A stretch of DNA of 64,000 bases, taken from NCBI GenBank assembly GCA_036250225.1, contig JAPZLL010000012.1, forward strand, positions 558,001 to 622,000, given 5' to 3'. Under the pieces are notes generated by a model. The model had not been told where the DNA came from. It was given only the letters and a program-made list of their open reading frames with translations, and did no database searches. How positions within the stretch are numbered: the first letter of the stretch is position 1; every line of letters starts with the position of its first letter. This document shows, one piece after another, positions 12,804-25,226 of this stretch. A program made the position numbers and the translations under genes. This DNA comes from Cercophora sp. LCS_1. Its lineage: Eukaryota > Ascomycota > Sordariomycetes > Sordariales > Lasiosphaeriaceae.

Positions 12804-14653
12804 TCAGAACGAGACCATGCGTCTAGCGTGGCCGCGATCATGTCCTAAAATGGGGGATGCCCCAAGCATGTCGTCCAGGTCGCGAGAGTTGCCACGGCTG
12901 GGGGCTGTCGGTGAGTCCTGGACGTGTTGGCCGAAGGCGAAAGTTTGTGCACGTCCCAAACCCCTACGGTTTTGGCGCAGGCGGCCCATTTCCCGCTCAC
13001 AAGTATTGACGTGTTCAGCGGCGTTCATCTCAACATACGCCTGGGGGGAACACCGGTTGCGGTGCTCCGAAAAGAAGCCGCTATACCCACCGTCCAGAAT
13101 GTAGACTTCGGGATACGTGAGTCTGGGGTAGTACTCAGCGTTGGCGGTGCGGTCCTCGGCACGAATGTGGCGGGCCATAATCGGGGCGCGATGGGCTGAA
13201 TACTCGCAGTGGAAGATCAACAAGGTACGGCCCTCCATGGGGGTAGTGAACAGGTGTCGTGCCAACAGCTCCTTGTCGTTGTAGTTGATCGCCCCGTCAA
13301 TGTGCCCCCCTTCGTACTCATACTCGAAGCGACAGTCGATGATCATCTTGGCGGTAAACTGGTCGCTGTACCTTCCATCGAGGACATCGAGCATCGTCTC
13401 GCGGGTGATCCGTGGGATGCTGTCGTTCTGTCCTTCAGGGAAGAAATGAGGAAGAACGGGGTCCTGTGGTTCCTCAACGTCCATGACCGCCTGGAGAGTG
13501 GCAGCCGGGGCCAATTCCTCTTTCTTCGGCTTCATGACGTCGCCAGGGTTTTCGAACATGCTAAGAGAGCGTCGGAACTGCTTACGCGGGCGCATGAAAG
13601 GGTTCGAAGTACGGCGAGCGTGGCTTGTGATCGGCGACCCATTCCGAATGCTGCTCATGTTGGACATGCTCCCGAGCTTCGACCGCATCATCGGCATCGG
13701 AGGACAGGGGCTGTTGGCGCTCTGTGGCCGACGTTCTTGGGGAGGGGAGTCCTGGAAACACTCGCTCAAAGACATGGAGGAAGACGTCGAGGAAACCGAA
13801 GATCCAAGTTCACCACCAAACCGGAAGGGAGGCAGCTGATTATCAGCTTGCAGCCGGCTCGACATACTTCCCATGGAGTAACCTTTGGTCCGGTTGAGCG
13901 ACGGTCGACGGAGACCAAGTTTGCGCCGGCTGATACAAGAGCACAACGGTTAGCTAAAAGCCCAACGGTCGACGGCGGGATGCTGCAATTAAACTTACTC
14001 CGCCACAACGGGCTTTGGCGGCTCCAAAGACGCCTGGCGCGCCGGGGCGGGAGACTCCACCATCATGTCGTCACCGGGCGACGAGACCGGAGAAGGTGAG
14101 GGAACCTCAACATGTGCCGCAAACGGAGCCTTATGCGGCAATGGTGACATGTCCATCATGTCGAGATTGGCTGGGGAAGACGACAACGCAAGGGGAGGCG
14201 TGGTCACATACTCTGCACCTGTCGTCAGTCCCCCAGTCCAACGGCAGACGCTGTCATCCGGTCCCAGCTTACCGCGGCCCCCAATCGAGTCCATCATAGC
14301 GGCGGTTGTGAACAGTGCTCGGCGCGGAGTCGGAAACATGGGACTACTACAGAAACGCCCTGTGTTAGCGGGAGGTACAGGGCCTGCGGGAGACAAACTA
14401 ACCTGGCGTCGTTGAGCTTAAAGTTCTGTGACAGGTCCGCGGCCAATGACGCAGCAGGCGAGGAGCCCCGAACGGCCCCAACGCCAAAGTACTCTGCATT
14501 CGACCGTTGGAAGTTGAATTGGTTGCGTAGGTTCAGGGAACCAGCCCCGAATGCTGACGGCGCCAGATGAGCATTCCGTGACCCGAACAGATCACGCTGA
14601 CCGAAGACGGGAGGGGCTGGCCGCAAGGCTGCGAGCGGCGATGAGGTTTCCAT
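12804..14653 (-). CDS. CDC25: M-phase inducer phosphatase CDC25 (nimT-type)
   Basis: This is a dual-specificity phosphatase that activates the mitotic CDK by dephosphorylating its inhibitory tyrosine. Three exons (14653-14403, 14346-13999, 13929-12804) encode 574 aa. Introns 14347-14402 (GTTAGT...TAG) and 13930-13998 (GTAAGT...CAG) keep phase. The N-terminal ~380 residues are Ser/Pro-rich and regulatory, with phosphorylation-type motifs (RRPSLNRTKGYS, RKQFRRSLSMFENP). The C-terminal rhodanese-fold catalytic domain has the CDC25 entry motif IIDCRFEYEYEGGHI and the P-loop HCEYSAHR, with nucleophile Cys441 and Arg447 (C-x5-R). The start METSSPLAAL was chosen as the first ATG of the long exon 1 after a less plausible in-frame ATG 27 nt upstream. 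Two adjacent in-frame AGs at the first acceptor could add or drop one residue. Confidence 0.93.
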
Positions 14654-17600
14654 GATGAGCTTCCCGACGGTGAGGTGCACTCAAGCGGTGCATGTAGGGT
14701 CGAGCGTCACGGAGTCGAAGCTTGAAGGAGCGGGCGGTGTGGGCACCGAAGTCGAGGACCGAGACGGAGCGGGCGGGCGAATGGTTGAGATGCCGTCACG
14801 TCGCAGTAAGTGAATGCTGCAACACGGCGATGGCCCTTGGGTCAGTCCTGCATCAGTTTTCAATGGTCCAAGTGACCACCGATTGACCTGTCGAGAAAAG
14901 TCGGAGAGCTGGTCGTTGCTGAGGCGGAAGTGGAAGGGCCCCGGTTTTTGGTCGCCGGTGCAACGCGAGCGGTCAGCTCCAGGTGCAGGTGTAGCGGCAG
15001 GGCCAGGCTGGGCGAAAGCGGTGATGGCGGGGTGGGTGCCGTGAGAAACTGGTCGGGTCCGGACCTGGATTTTGACAATTGCTGCACGGCTGAAGCGTTT
15101 CCGTTTGAAAACGAAACGAATGTTCCCGGCTCTTGCAAACTTGTCTGATCTTCTGCCCTCAACCAGAGTGCCAGAGAATTATGCGGTCCCGGATGACGTG
15201 CCGCTTTCCTGGCATGCGCTGCCCTGGCTGCTGTGCAGAGAGGGTTGGACTGTGCTGCTTGGTGCCAATTGCTGATGTGCAGCGAGTTGGCGCGTCTCGG
15301 ACCGGAGGGCTGCTGCTGCTGGTGCTGGCGTGCAGTTCAAGCGCAATCCCCGTCTCCCTTGCGATGGTCCAGTCCCTGGAGGCAGAACTCGAGTGCCGAA
15401 GAATGCGGGCGGGATCAAGAGACCGTACTTACCGATCCGAGGGTGAGGCTCAACGAACGGGCTGACGAGAGAGACGGAGAGGTTGCACTGAAGAGAGCAC
15501 CTGGAGGTTAAGAAGGATTTTTCCCTCATCCACTCGGCGTCGTGCACGGCGTCGACAGGGAAGCCCGAACGAGCAGTGTAGTCGGTTTTTTCTCGCGGGT
15601 TGTCAGGGGCGATTCACTGGGGCAGTTGCTTGGACGCAAGAGACGCTGCTGGCCGCTGCAGGGCCCCCCGCTGTTGCGACGAGAGCTGCAATTCGCCTTT
15701 GGGCAGAGTGGAGTGCTGGAGCACCTTCCCTGTCCCACAGAAAGCTGCAGGGCACCAGACTGGAAGCACGGTGGACGCAGAAGCGCACGGCTAAGCGCTG
15801 CGCGTGGGACTCGGGGCCAGGAGCCGTTCGGACGAAGTTACATCACGGTGCATCAGCGCACAGTAGACTGACCAAGTACAGACTAACGGCGACAATTCCT
15901 CTCAAGGTACCTACGATGGGGCACAGCGCTCGGCTATCCGTTGTTTGCCCAACAGTGGCTGCAGCAAACCCTCCAGCAGTGGGGATCGTGCCGCTCTCCA
16001 GCTGCAAGCTAGCCCGGACGAGGAGCTTGCTCGGGTGTGCCTGCCAGCCGAAAGCTCTCGTTGCCATGCCACGAAGGGAGACCAAAGACTCCCAAAAGAC
16101 ATTTCAAGACATTGAGATTGCCGTTTTGGTCGCCAGCCCGAAGCGCGGCAACCCCAATCCCGCCCGGCATTCTGTCCCTCGTTGTGGTCATTCTTGAGTC
16201 GATTGCAGTTCCAGTGCCGCTGTCTCGACGCTGCAGTTGTCGTTCGCGACGGGAGCTGCCCTGCATGCTCCGGTTGCCGTCCCCACGAGGAATATTTTGG
16301 CGGGGCATTGGAGCTCCTCAACTCGGCCTTCGGGCAAGCCCTTCAGCACTAGGCGTTCTCCAGCACGATGGTCCAGGGCAGTCGCCACGACCGGATACCC
16401 TTGGGTAAAAATTTAACAGCTCATTTGCGGACGGCCAGCAGCCGCCTAAAGATCAATTCGATATCGCCATCCAACTTGGATACACCACGAGCTGCAAACC
16501 ACCCGGTGTGCTCCCAAAAGAGCCGTCGGTGGCCACCCCAGCAACCCTACGGAAAGCCAGGTGGACACGGCAGCCCTGCGAAGCAAAGCGGCTGAGACTC
16601 CAGGCCTAGTGAGCCTGGCAGACAAGGGACCCCAGCCGGCTTTGTTTCGAAATCAGGGTTAGCAACGAATGGCTACCTTGGACGGGCAAGGCGTCCCACT
16701 CGAGGTTGCACCAAGCTGACAGAGCTCCTCCAGGCGCTGTGGTAACGGCTTTAGCGCTCCCCCACACCAGTTGATGGCGATCTGGCCGCTGACCGACGAC
16801 CTGTTGAGATTGAACGCGCGGGCAGGATGGACCACTGAGCAGGCCGCAATGGCGATGCCCTCACGACCGTCCCCATATGAAGGATTCATGGAATTTAGCA
16901 TTTCGCTGAATGCTACGTCCACGTGTCGGCCCTTGAGACCACGCTCGGCGGCTGATTAAAGTCTCAGACCCTTGGGCCGAAGGGATGTGCTAAGTACGGC
17001 ACCGTTGCAATTCTCATCACAGAAGGGCCAAGCGCAACGCTGAACCGTCCATTGCCCACAGACAGGGAGCGGGAGTTCAATAAACTTGCGGCAAACTGCC
17101 CTCTGAGCCTTGTCTGTGCTCGCCAAGGGATCTGCGACGACTCTCGCGGGCTTGTTTCTCGCCATGGTGGTCTGCTGCTATCATGGGGCCGATGATGTCC
17201 ACAACATCGCGATCTCCACGTTGGGGACGATGACGCCGAGACTGGTGCCCGTTGTCCCCATCCCCACCACCACTTCCAAGATCCAGCGAGGGAATGGCGT
17301 CAGTTGCGTCAATTGCATCAACACCGGGCAGAAAATGGCCGGCGACGCAGAAAACCCTGGAAAAGAGAGGAGCCGGGGGCCTTGTTTCTGTCCCGCTCTT
17401 GGTCTCTCGCGAGGCGACCACGACGTCGTCGCTTCCAAGCCGCGATGCTCTCGGCAGCCATTGGTCGCTATTCGACCCCTGCCGATATTGACATGTATCC
17501 CAACGCTTTCGCTGGTCTCCGGCAAAATGTTTTCTCATGTGCGGGGAACATGAAAACCCCAAGTTGATGAAGGGAGGGAGTCATGGTGCCAGAGACGGCG

Positions 17601-19155
17601 GTTTCGGCGCCGAGACGTGTCATCCGTGCAGACCTGTCGTCTCAAACCACCGGCCCAGCACATTGTGCCCTCGCGCCCACGGAGATATTCTGATCGGAGA
17701 AATATCAGGGTGGAAACCCGGCATCTTCTGACACTTTTGTGAAAACGTACCAGACGGGACGATAACTGGAGCAGTTTCGGGGCAGATCTGGAAATAGGCC
17801 TAGGCCAAGGACCGGCGCCCCCGTCGATCGACTCTAGCCCAGCTGAAAGCCGGCCTCCTCATCGGCAAAAGACGTCATCCTCGGAAGGGTGGATGAAGAC
17901 GCCGAAACACGGTGTCGCATTTCCAAGGCGTCGCAAGATCTCACCGAGATCGCGGCCAGGCCCCGTTCCTGATGCACCAATCCCCAGCTTGGAAAGCCCT
18001 CCTCCAACCTTGCCGCAGCGCTCAATTGCGCCATGGACCCGCCAAAGAAGAAAGTCGATACACCTCGCCAGGCGCCGTTACGTGATGACGATGTTTGTTT
18101 ACTTTCGCCGGCGCGATATCGCCTCGCGGGGGAGCTTCACCGCCCCAGTGAGCTGCAGCAGCTAGATGACCCGCATGACAGGAACCAGCTGTCAGCAAAA
18201 CATCGCGGCACCACCATCGCGAAGAGGCCCAATGACATTACGCCATTGACTTCTCGGCGCAGCTCCGATGGCGCCAGTCTAGAGTCAGGCGCCAACTCCA
18301 AAACGGAGCGTCTGGCTAGTTGGAAGCTAGTTCGCACCAGCTCACGTCAGGCAGCACATGCTCTCTCCCACAGACACCGGAGAAGAATCCCGCGAATCCT
18401 TCTTCTGCTGCTTCCCCTCACTTCACTGCCACCTTTGCGGGCCCGCTTTGGAACATTCTGATAAGGCATTGCACGGTTCTTGTTTGAGATTCTGCACGGG
18501 ATAGGGCACGACGATGCGGAGCGCAGCTGCACAGAAGCTGGTTCAAAAAATGCCGCGTTTTTCTTGCTCTCCCCGCAAAAAATCGCGGTCGGGAACGGGC
18601 GGAGAAAGTAAACAAATGACACGAAACGCGCTGAGCTCTGGCAAATAAGGGACCTCTCTGCGCGGGGTAGCTCCCTCGAGCTGCACACACGCGGTCACAT
18701 GACCATAACAGGGGCCTGCCTCATTGAGCTTCGCCCGGCGCTTACCGAGGTGAGCGGCATCCCGTGCCTGAGCTGATTGGTGACTTTTACGGCGCCGAAG
18801 CGAACAGCTGAAGGTCGCCGAAACAGACAATGGCGTTTCTGGTTCTGGTCGCCATGATAATTTTATCAACAAAATCCCGCGCGCCTCAGGCCGTTGGGTG
18901 CGCACCGAGCTGATGGCGCAAGGATCCTGTGGATTGGTTGACAGCAAAATTAGTCGGAAATGTCTGGGCCCCCGATCTGGCCCCTGGTCTTGGGGCTTGA
19001 GATAAGATGGCTCGGCGCGGGTGGAATCGCAGAGGCACGGAGTGGCGTCATTGCCGCGCCGGTACCCTGGGCTGGCATCTGAGATTGGCATTCCAGTCGT
19101 CCACGACAACTCAGCACGCGTTTGCACTGGGAATAATTTTGGACTGGCAGTTTCT

Positions 19156-19203
19156 CATCTCCTAGGAAGGGTTTTCATCTCCTAGGAAGGGTTTTCATCT
19201 CCG
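19156..19203. repeat. Short tandem repeat, 20-bp unit, ~2.4 copies
   Basis: The unit CATCTCCTAGGAAGGGTTTT occurs twice exactly and then begins a third time (CATCTCC) before diverging. It lies in the gene-free block near the change from GC-rich to AT-richer sequence. No coding or known regulatory role is evident. Confidence 0.9.
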
Positions 19204-21049
19204 AAGGTAAGGGCACGGTGAAACATCTCACTGGTTTATGTTCACCCACGGGTCCGTGAAACAGCAACATTGGCGACAGTCTGTACATGTTTACCGAATG
19301 CAACAGAATTGACTGTCGATTGAAGATATATCCGTGGCTGCGCCGAGTCACCAATGTTCTGTTGCTCTCTGACTTCGAGCATGCCGAAGGGCCAAGATGT
19401 CTTCGAGAAATCGGAGTCTTTCTCGGGTTACTCGAGCATGTGATATGAAGCCTTCATACGCGATGAGACCCTACAGTCCAACCGGCGTTTCAGTATCTCG
19501 ATCCTGCATTGCGTCCAGGTGGCCAGATATGACCAAGATTTACTGCCGTAGCTAGTGTTCCGGTCCTTTTGCTCGACTACCTTGGCGAGGAAGACATAGG
19601 TTGTGAACCCATGTCCTCCGGTTTTCCCGAAGTGTCATATAATCGTCGGCTGTAGAAGAGACCGAATGATTTACAAGGACATCTTTACCGAACATTGGAT
19701 AGTGTTCTGGACTACAGCACCTTTTTCACCCCTCTACGGAGGTGTTCTGATAAGGGCTCAAGTTGGGTCTCACAGCCAATGGGCACGAAAGATGAGACCC
19801 GAAAACTGCCAGTATTCAGCATGCATGGTAACACCATGAGGTGGCTGGAAATTCTGAAGCAAACATGGTTGAAACATTATGTACGTTTACAACCTAGGAT
19901 CAAGGAGAGCCGATATTTGAATTTGAGTGTATCTGTTGTTAAGTTCGAAAGCATCACTCGCGAGCTCCCGGTACCTTACCCTGGGGGCCTCCCTATTTCC
20001 AAGAATTACGAGATGTAGATTGGCGAAGTCTTGGATAATGCTCTAAGTTAAAATCCTCAATGCTAGGTAGCACGCCAAAAACGAACAATCACAGCTCAGC
20101 TGCAATTCCACTCCCGTCCAATAGGCCACATAGCCTTCCCTTGTTCTGTTGTGACCTCGATATCTCGGATGATTTCATGTTTCTGCAGGTTTGAAAATGT
20201 GACAGGTCTTGCTAGCATTTTCTCGAGGCATGCCCTCGAAGCGTTTTCTCAAAATCTTGAAGAGGAGAGAACATGTTACTTGAGTGGAGATCAACCGCAA
20301 AAGAGAAGACATCGGACGAAATACTGACTCGGATCCCTGATGGCTCAATCAAGCTTTGACAACGAAGACAAGTAAGCCCAGACACGACAATGAATTCGGA
20401 TGAACGTAACCTACAATAGTCCATGACATGGCACACCCAGTTTCCGGAATTCCCGAGCCATTGAGCCGGACTGTCAAAAAGATTGGACTTAGTCTGGGGT
20501 CGCTGTCTCAAAGACATGGCCGAAGTAAACACTCCAATGAGGTCGAGCCTTGCACAAACTCCGAGAGTTGTCCGGAGCGAACCGAAAGAACAACCTCTGG
20601 GCACTGTTGACATCGAAAGATCAATAGTTCCCATCGTGTATCGTATCTGCAAGATGTTTTGCTGAAAAGGATCACGTCAGCATCATGCGACGATGTGAGA
20701 ACTCATGCAAGACCACGATCATCATGTGATCGAGAGTTATGAGCTCTACAACGTACGATAGGGAGGCACATCGATTGCTGAGCGGAGTCAATCCAGGGTT
20801 TGTTGTCTTTGGAAAAGGGGTTCAGGGGTCATCGGAGTCAAGTGGACTTGCCAAGCCATTTTGTTTGCACAACCGGGGTCAGGCTCGGTCAAAAGGCATG
20901 CAACTTCACAAAATGTCAATCGGGATCTGGGTCTTCTAGAACTTCTAGAGTGGTTTTAGGGAACTAGGGACTGGTTGATGCATGTGTCTGACAAAAACTG
21001 CACACCCGTAAAATTCGGAGGGGTGTTCCTTTCTTGGAAGGACCTCACC

Positions 21050-21310
21050 CAAAATTTCAAGGTTTCGAAGGTATTGTATTTGCGCATTAAGTGATATTTC
21101 GAGGCGTCCAGTAATACTCTGAGGCGTTGGGGAATATCCCAAGCCATTGAATTCTATTTTGAAGCATCGAGCAATATTTCAAGACGTTGAATAATATTCC
21201 AGACATCAGCTATTATTTTAAGGCGTCGAGGAAAACTCACAGGATGTCTGAAATCGCCTTAAGGCATCAACTAATATGCCAGAGGCCTTGGAATATTATT
21301 TTAGGGGAGG
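21050..21310. repeat. Degenerate minisatellite (~20-21-bp period) upstream of POL5
   Basis: Read by eye, about eleven diverged units follow one another, each resembling AATATTTCAAGGCGTCGAGG: for example GATATTTCGAGGCGTCCA, AATATTTCAAGACGTTGAAT, ATTATTTTAAGGCGTCGAGG and AATATGCCAGAGGCCTTGG. Unit length varies between 19 and 23 bp, and many changes are C/T or G/A. The array ends about 170 bp before the POL5 start codon, so it may lie in the promoter or 5' leader. Confidence 0.7.
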
Positions 21311-21478
21311 AGGTATTTACTCTATGCTTGTTGATAAAGAGTTGTGTTTTAGTGCTTGGCACTTGCAAGTGGAAAGCGGTGTGCAAGGGCAGAAAATGTG
21401 CCCCGCTAAAATTTCCAGTTGCAAGCGTTCGATCTGGGGGCTTCGTGGGCAGACTTGACCATCTCCTCAACATCCAAT

Positions 21479-24400
21479 ATGGCTGCCACGAAACGAAAGA
21501 ACGCCGATCCCTCCAACGGGGGCCCCTCGAAAAAACGAACCAAGGGGTCCAAGCCATCCAAAGACGCCTCCAGCGGAGCTTCCAATGGCTCAAAATCGTC
21601 AAAAAAGGCCTCTGCCCTCGATAAAACGGCGTTTACCGATCCACCCGATCGCAATCGAGAGCTTCAGGTCTACGAAATGCTTGGAAGAGAAGACGAAACC
21701 GACCGCCTCAACGCCGCGGATGCCATCATCAATGGCTTGTTAGGCGCCGCAGCCATCGAAGACGCCGAGAAGGCCCAATTGGTATTGGAGCGCCATCTCG
21801 AGAAGCGCCTCTTTCGGGGCCTCGCTAGTGGGCGAAATGCGGCGCGGCTGGGTTTTAGTCTGGTCCTGACCGAGGTTCTTCGCCAGCTCTTCGGCGACAA
21901 AAACCTTGCCGAAAAATTCCCCAAGCTCACTTTCGACAAGGTTCTCGGCTTTCTGGTCGAACAAACACAAGCTGGAGGCAACCTCCCAGGACAGGAAGAA
22001 CGGGATCGATATTTCGGGCAGCTGTTCGGCATTGACTGCTTTGTTCAGTCTGGTGTTTTGTTCTCCGACAAGAGGCGATGGCTGTCAGTTCTGGACATGC
22101 TCTTGGCCCTTGGGCAGAAGAAATCATGGCTGAAGGCGCAATGCGGATATGTTATCGCACAAGCCATACCGAACATGAAGAAGAAGCTCGTCGAGAAGAC
22201 ACTGGAGAAGTTGACCGAGGAGGGTTACGCGAAGACCCCAGAAGGCGTGGGTATCTGGATTGCCGCCCTGAATCAGTGCCCGGATATCAAGGAGAAGCAC
22301 CCATTGGCAACATCCTCGCTGCAAGCCCTGCCGCCAATTCTCAAGGACAGCGGAAAGGAGTCCAACGAACCAAGCAAACTCAAGCAGGGCGGCTGGTCTG
22401 CTCAGCTCCACTTTGTTTGGGATCTCATCCTCGACTACTTCGTCAAACTTGTCGGCAAAGATGTGAGCAATGTCGACCAGTTCAAGCAATTCTGGAAAAG
22501 AGTTGTCGACGATGGCTTTTTTGCAAAGACTTGCTCTGAGAGTCAGAAATTCTCTGGGTTCATGATCTTCCAGAAAATGTTTGAGGGTGCTGTGGATATC
22601 GCTGAAATGGTCAAGGCCCTTTTTAGCCATAATCTGATGGCTTGCTTGATGAATCAAGCGGCAAATGAAGATCGGTATCTGCACCGCGCAGCTGTCAAGA
22701 CGCTGAAGACCATTGAAGCCGTTGTTGGGACTCATCCGAACATCCTTCCAACAGTCCTGCGTCAGCTGCTGAGGGAGGGTGCTTATAACTTTGACGACCG
22801 CATCGGGAAGACGAAGACGATTCAAACTCTTCTCAGGCATACTACCTCGGCAACTATCGACGCCATTCTCAAGGTCTTACAGTCGAAGCCAAAGGAGCTT
22901 GAGGATGACAAGTATTACCTGGCGCTCGGGAGCTATCTGTCCAGGTTGACGAGCGCCCCAGAATCCGACACAGAGACGGAGCGGGCAGTCACGAGCGCCG
23001 CGATTAAGACACTCACGGCACTTACCTACTCGAGTAAGTCGGTATCCGAGAAGACGCGGGAAGCGTTGCGTGTCAAGTGCACCGCCGCGTTTGCGAAGCT
23101 GCTTCGCAAGCCTCAAGGCTTCAGTGACCTCTGCGGGGCTGTGATAGACATCTTTGACGATGAAAGAGTTGGCGGGGATGACGAGCTCTCGGTAGCAATG
23201 TCACAGGCCTACGAGCGGCTCCGGGAGCTGCTTGATGAAACCAAGAGGACGGACGTCAATCGGAGACAGCGGCAAGCGCTGGCTTTGCTGTACGCTGTTG
23301 GTATCCTGCAGTTCTACAACGAGGAACCCGATGCGCTCGAGGTATTTGACGAGCTCGAAGAGTGTTACAAGAAGACCACTAGCCGAGCAGCTGCGGCTGC
23401 TGATGATGATGGCGGTGATTTCTCGGAATTCCTGGTGGAAATTCTTCTTGCCATGGTTGCACGGCCATCTTCACTTATGCGCCAGGTCTCTAAAGAGGTT
23501 TTTGAGGCGTTTACCGATCAAATGTCATCAGGTGCGCTTGAGCTCCTTACTGGGCCCCTGGGCCACGAGGAGAACGAAAAAGGGAAGCAGGCCCTTTTCA
23601 GCACGGAGGATGAGGATATGGTTGATGCCGATGCTGCTGAAGAAGACGACCACGACCATGACCACGACGAGGAATTGGACTCTGATGTCGAGATTGTTGA
23701 CTTGGCCGATGTGGGGTCGGATGGGGGTGACGGCGATGAGGCTTCGGACAGTAGCTCAGATGAGGACGAAGACGAAGACGAAGCGGAGGACCCTAACCAA
23801 GAAGCGCTAGACGCCCTCGACACCGCCCTTTCCGAGGTTCTCGGGAGCCATCGACTCGACAAAGACGCGGAAGCAGAATCCGAGGAAGATTCTGACATGT
23901 CAGACTCGGAGATGATGGCGGTGGACGAGAAACTCGCTGAGATTTTCAAACACCGCATGAAGACGACTAATAAGAAAAAGGCCCGTAAGGACGCCAAAGA
24001 AACAGTCGTTAACTTCAAACACCGGCTTCTTGACCTCCTGTCCGTCTACATCAAGAAAGAGGCTGTGCTGGTAAACCCGCTTGCATTCGAGGTCTTGATA
24101 CCCCTCCTCCGCCTTGCGCGGCAGACAACGGTCAAGGCTCTGAGCGATAAGGCGCAGAACTTGATTCAAGATTTCTCCAAGGCTGTGAAAAAGGGCAGGG
24201 CAGACCCAGGGTGGGGTGAGGGTCTGGATGCAGACACACTGCTGGCGCTACTTCGCGAGATCCACAGCGAGGCCTCGAGACATCCTCAACAAGCTCAAGC
24301 GTTCACAAAGGCTGTTTCGATGGCAAGTCTAGCGGTCGTAGGGGCTTTCTGGGATCTGACGCCGTCGTCGAGAGATGAAATCTATGACATCTACCGAGAC

Positions 24401-24502
24401 ACACAGAAGAGTGTGGTCAGTGGGGCAAAGATTCGGCAGTCATTCTTCTACGATTGGACGAATTGGGTTCACTCCATCGGTGAGAATGCCACGACCAAAT
24501 AG
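21479..24502 (+). CDS. POL5: DNA polymerase V / MYBBP1A-like nucleolar protein POL5
   Basis: An intronless frame encodes 1007 aa, close to yeast Pol5 (1022 aa). Despite the name, Pol5 is not a DNA-synthesis enzyme; it is an essential nucleolar helical-repeat protein needed for rRNA synthesis and large-subunit maturation. The start MAATKRKNADPSNGGPSKKR was preferred over the frame's upstream extension because it begins a basic nucleolar-type leader (residues 1-45). It is followed by the family signature region (LQVYEMLGREDET, RLFRGLASGRNAARLGFS, LTFDKVLGFL). An acidic tract at ~714-775 is rich in Asp, Glu and His (DDHDHDHDEELDSD), as in other POL5/MYBBP1A proteins. The C-terminus carries further helices (LLDLLSVYIKKEA, SVVSGAKIRQSFFYDW). 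A second ribosome-biogenesis gene, UTP20, lies 13 kb away. Confidence 0.92.
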   Translation: MAATKRKNADPSNGGPSKKRTKGSKPSKDASSGASNGSKSSKKASALDKTAFTDPPDRNRELQVYEMLGREDETDRLNAADAIINGLLGAAAIEDAEKAQLVLERHLEKRLFRGLASGRNAARLGFSLVLTEVLRQLFGDKNLAEKFPKLTFDKVLGFLVEQTQAGGNLPGQEERDRYFGQLFGIDCFVQSGVLFSDKRRWLSVLDMLLALGQKKSWLKAQCGYVIAQAIPNMKKKLVEKTLEKLTEEGYAKTPEGVGIWIAALNQCPDIKEKHPLATSSLQALPPILKDSGKESNEPSKLKQGGWSAQLHFVWDLILDYFVKLVGKDVSNVDQFKQFWKRVVDDGFFAKTCSESQKFSGFMIFQKMFEGAVDIAEMVKALFSHNLMACLMNQAANEDRYLHRAAVKTLKTIEAVVGTHPNILPTVLRQLLREGAYNFDDRIGKTKTIQTLLRHTTSATIDAILKVLQSKPKELEDDKYYLALGSYLSRLTSAPESDTETERAVTSAAIKTLTALTYSSKSVSEKTREALRVKCTAAFAKLLRKPQGFSDLCGAVIDIFDDERVGGDDELSVAMSQAYERLRELLDETKRTDVNRRQRQALALLYAVGILQFYNEEPDALEVFDELEECYKKTTSRAAAAADDDGGDFSEFLVEILLAMVARPSSLMRQVSKEVFEAFTDQMSSGALELLTGPLGHEENEKGKQALFSTEDEDMVDADAAEEDDHDHDHDEELDSDVEIVDLADVGSDGGDGDEASDSSSDEDEDEDEAEDPNQEALDALDTALSEVLGSHRLDKDAEAESEEDSDMSDSEMMAVDEKLAEIFKHRMKTTNKKKARKDAKETVVNFKHRLLDLLSVYIKKEAVLVNPLAFEVLIPLLRLARQTTVKALSDKAQNLIQDFSKAVKKGRADPGWGEGLDADTLLALLREIHSEASRHPQQAQAFTKAVSMASLAVVGAFWDLTPSSRDEIYDIYRDTQKSVVSGAKIRQSFFYDWTNWVHSIGENATTK

Positions 24503-25226
24503 AGGTTTGCCCGTGGAGTTCAACTGAATGCCACGATGCCAGTTCTGGAGGGGGTTGGGGCCTGGACGGAGGGCTTGTAGAGAATTACGAACAGTGTTCG
24601 GTAACTAGGAGATACCGCCATAAATACAATAGAAGGCATAGCATTACTATGTCAAGCCCTTTTACAAATAAACATAGGCCTTGGAATTATATCTACGCTT
24701 GTAGGTATGTGATGACGCCTTCTTGATTATCATCAAGGCACCTCCAAGTCGAACCAACGCCAAAGCTGAAATACGATACCCGGTAGTATTTATCGTGCAA
24801 GGCCTTTGAGTACCTCTCACCGCCCTTTACACAAACCTAAAGCCCCATGTTGGTGAGATTAAGCACTTCGAGCTTTGGGCGACAGACTCTAAATGTATGT
24901 CTATGTCCAGCACACTTTTATGGGAACGTTACGTTAAATGGAGTCGGGCCGAGCGCTAGTCATAACTTATCCTTATAAATCCTTCTGTATCCCTTTCACA
25001 TGAACAGCATAATCCCAAAGCCCTCGAGACGATGCAATGGTTGATAGTGGGCACCCCCATCACTCATCACTCTCCCCAGTGAGTCCTCACCGAGCATTGA
25101 ATCAGCCGCGATGTATGATGGAATTAGTCTATCTTCCACCCGCCCAGCCGCGACCTCAACGGCAGGCATGTTTTGTACAAATACATTTCTTCGCTTCCCA
25201 AACGCCCGTCTGCCTCACTGCCTCCC
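24503..25226. other. Convergent 3' intergenic region (POL5 / PRE10)
   Basis: AT-richer sequence between two gene ends, with AATAAA-like words (for example CAAATAAACATA near 24664). Probable 3' UTRs and terminators of both genes; no gene is visible. Confidence 0.5.

Larger units (their letters stand above)
14654..21478. other. Large gene-free region between CDC25 and POL5
   Basis: About 6.8 kb lies between two divergent gene starts with no recognisable protein, RNA gene or intact mobile element. The left part (to ~18.9 kb) is GC-rich, so many open frames of 60-190 codons occur on both strands by chance; none shows a domain, conserved motif or convincing splice pattern. From ~19.1 kb the base composition becomes AT-richer and two tandem repeats occur (19156-19203 and ~21050-21310). 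The part next to 14653 probably contains a long CDC25 5' leader and promoter. An unannotated non-coding RNA or a decayed element cannot be excluded. Confidence 0.45.

Noticed and set aside
18033..18461. Plus-strand frame starting MDPPKKKVDTP (142 codons)
   Set aside because: Basic start looks NLS-like, but the rest has no domain, it overlaps other frames of similar length, and no promoter or splice support is seen.
23518..24018. Ser-rich minus-strand frame within POL5
   Set aside because: Complement of the acidic GAC/GAG tract of POL5 read as Ser/Ala; a shadow.
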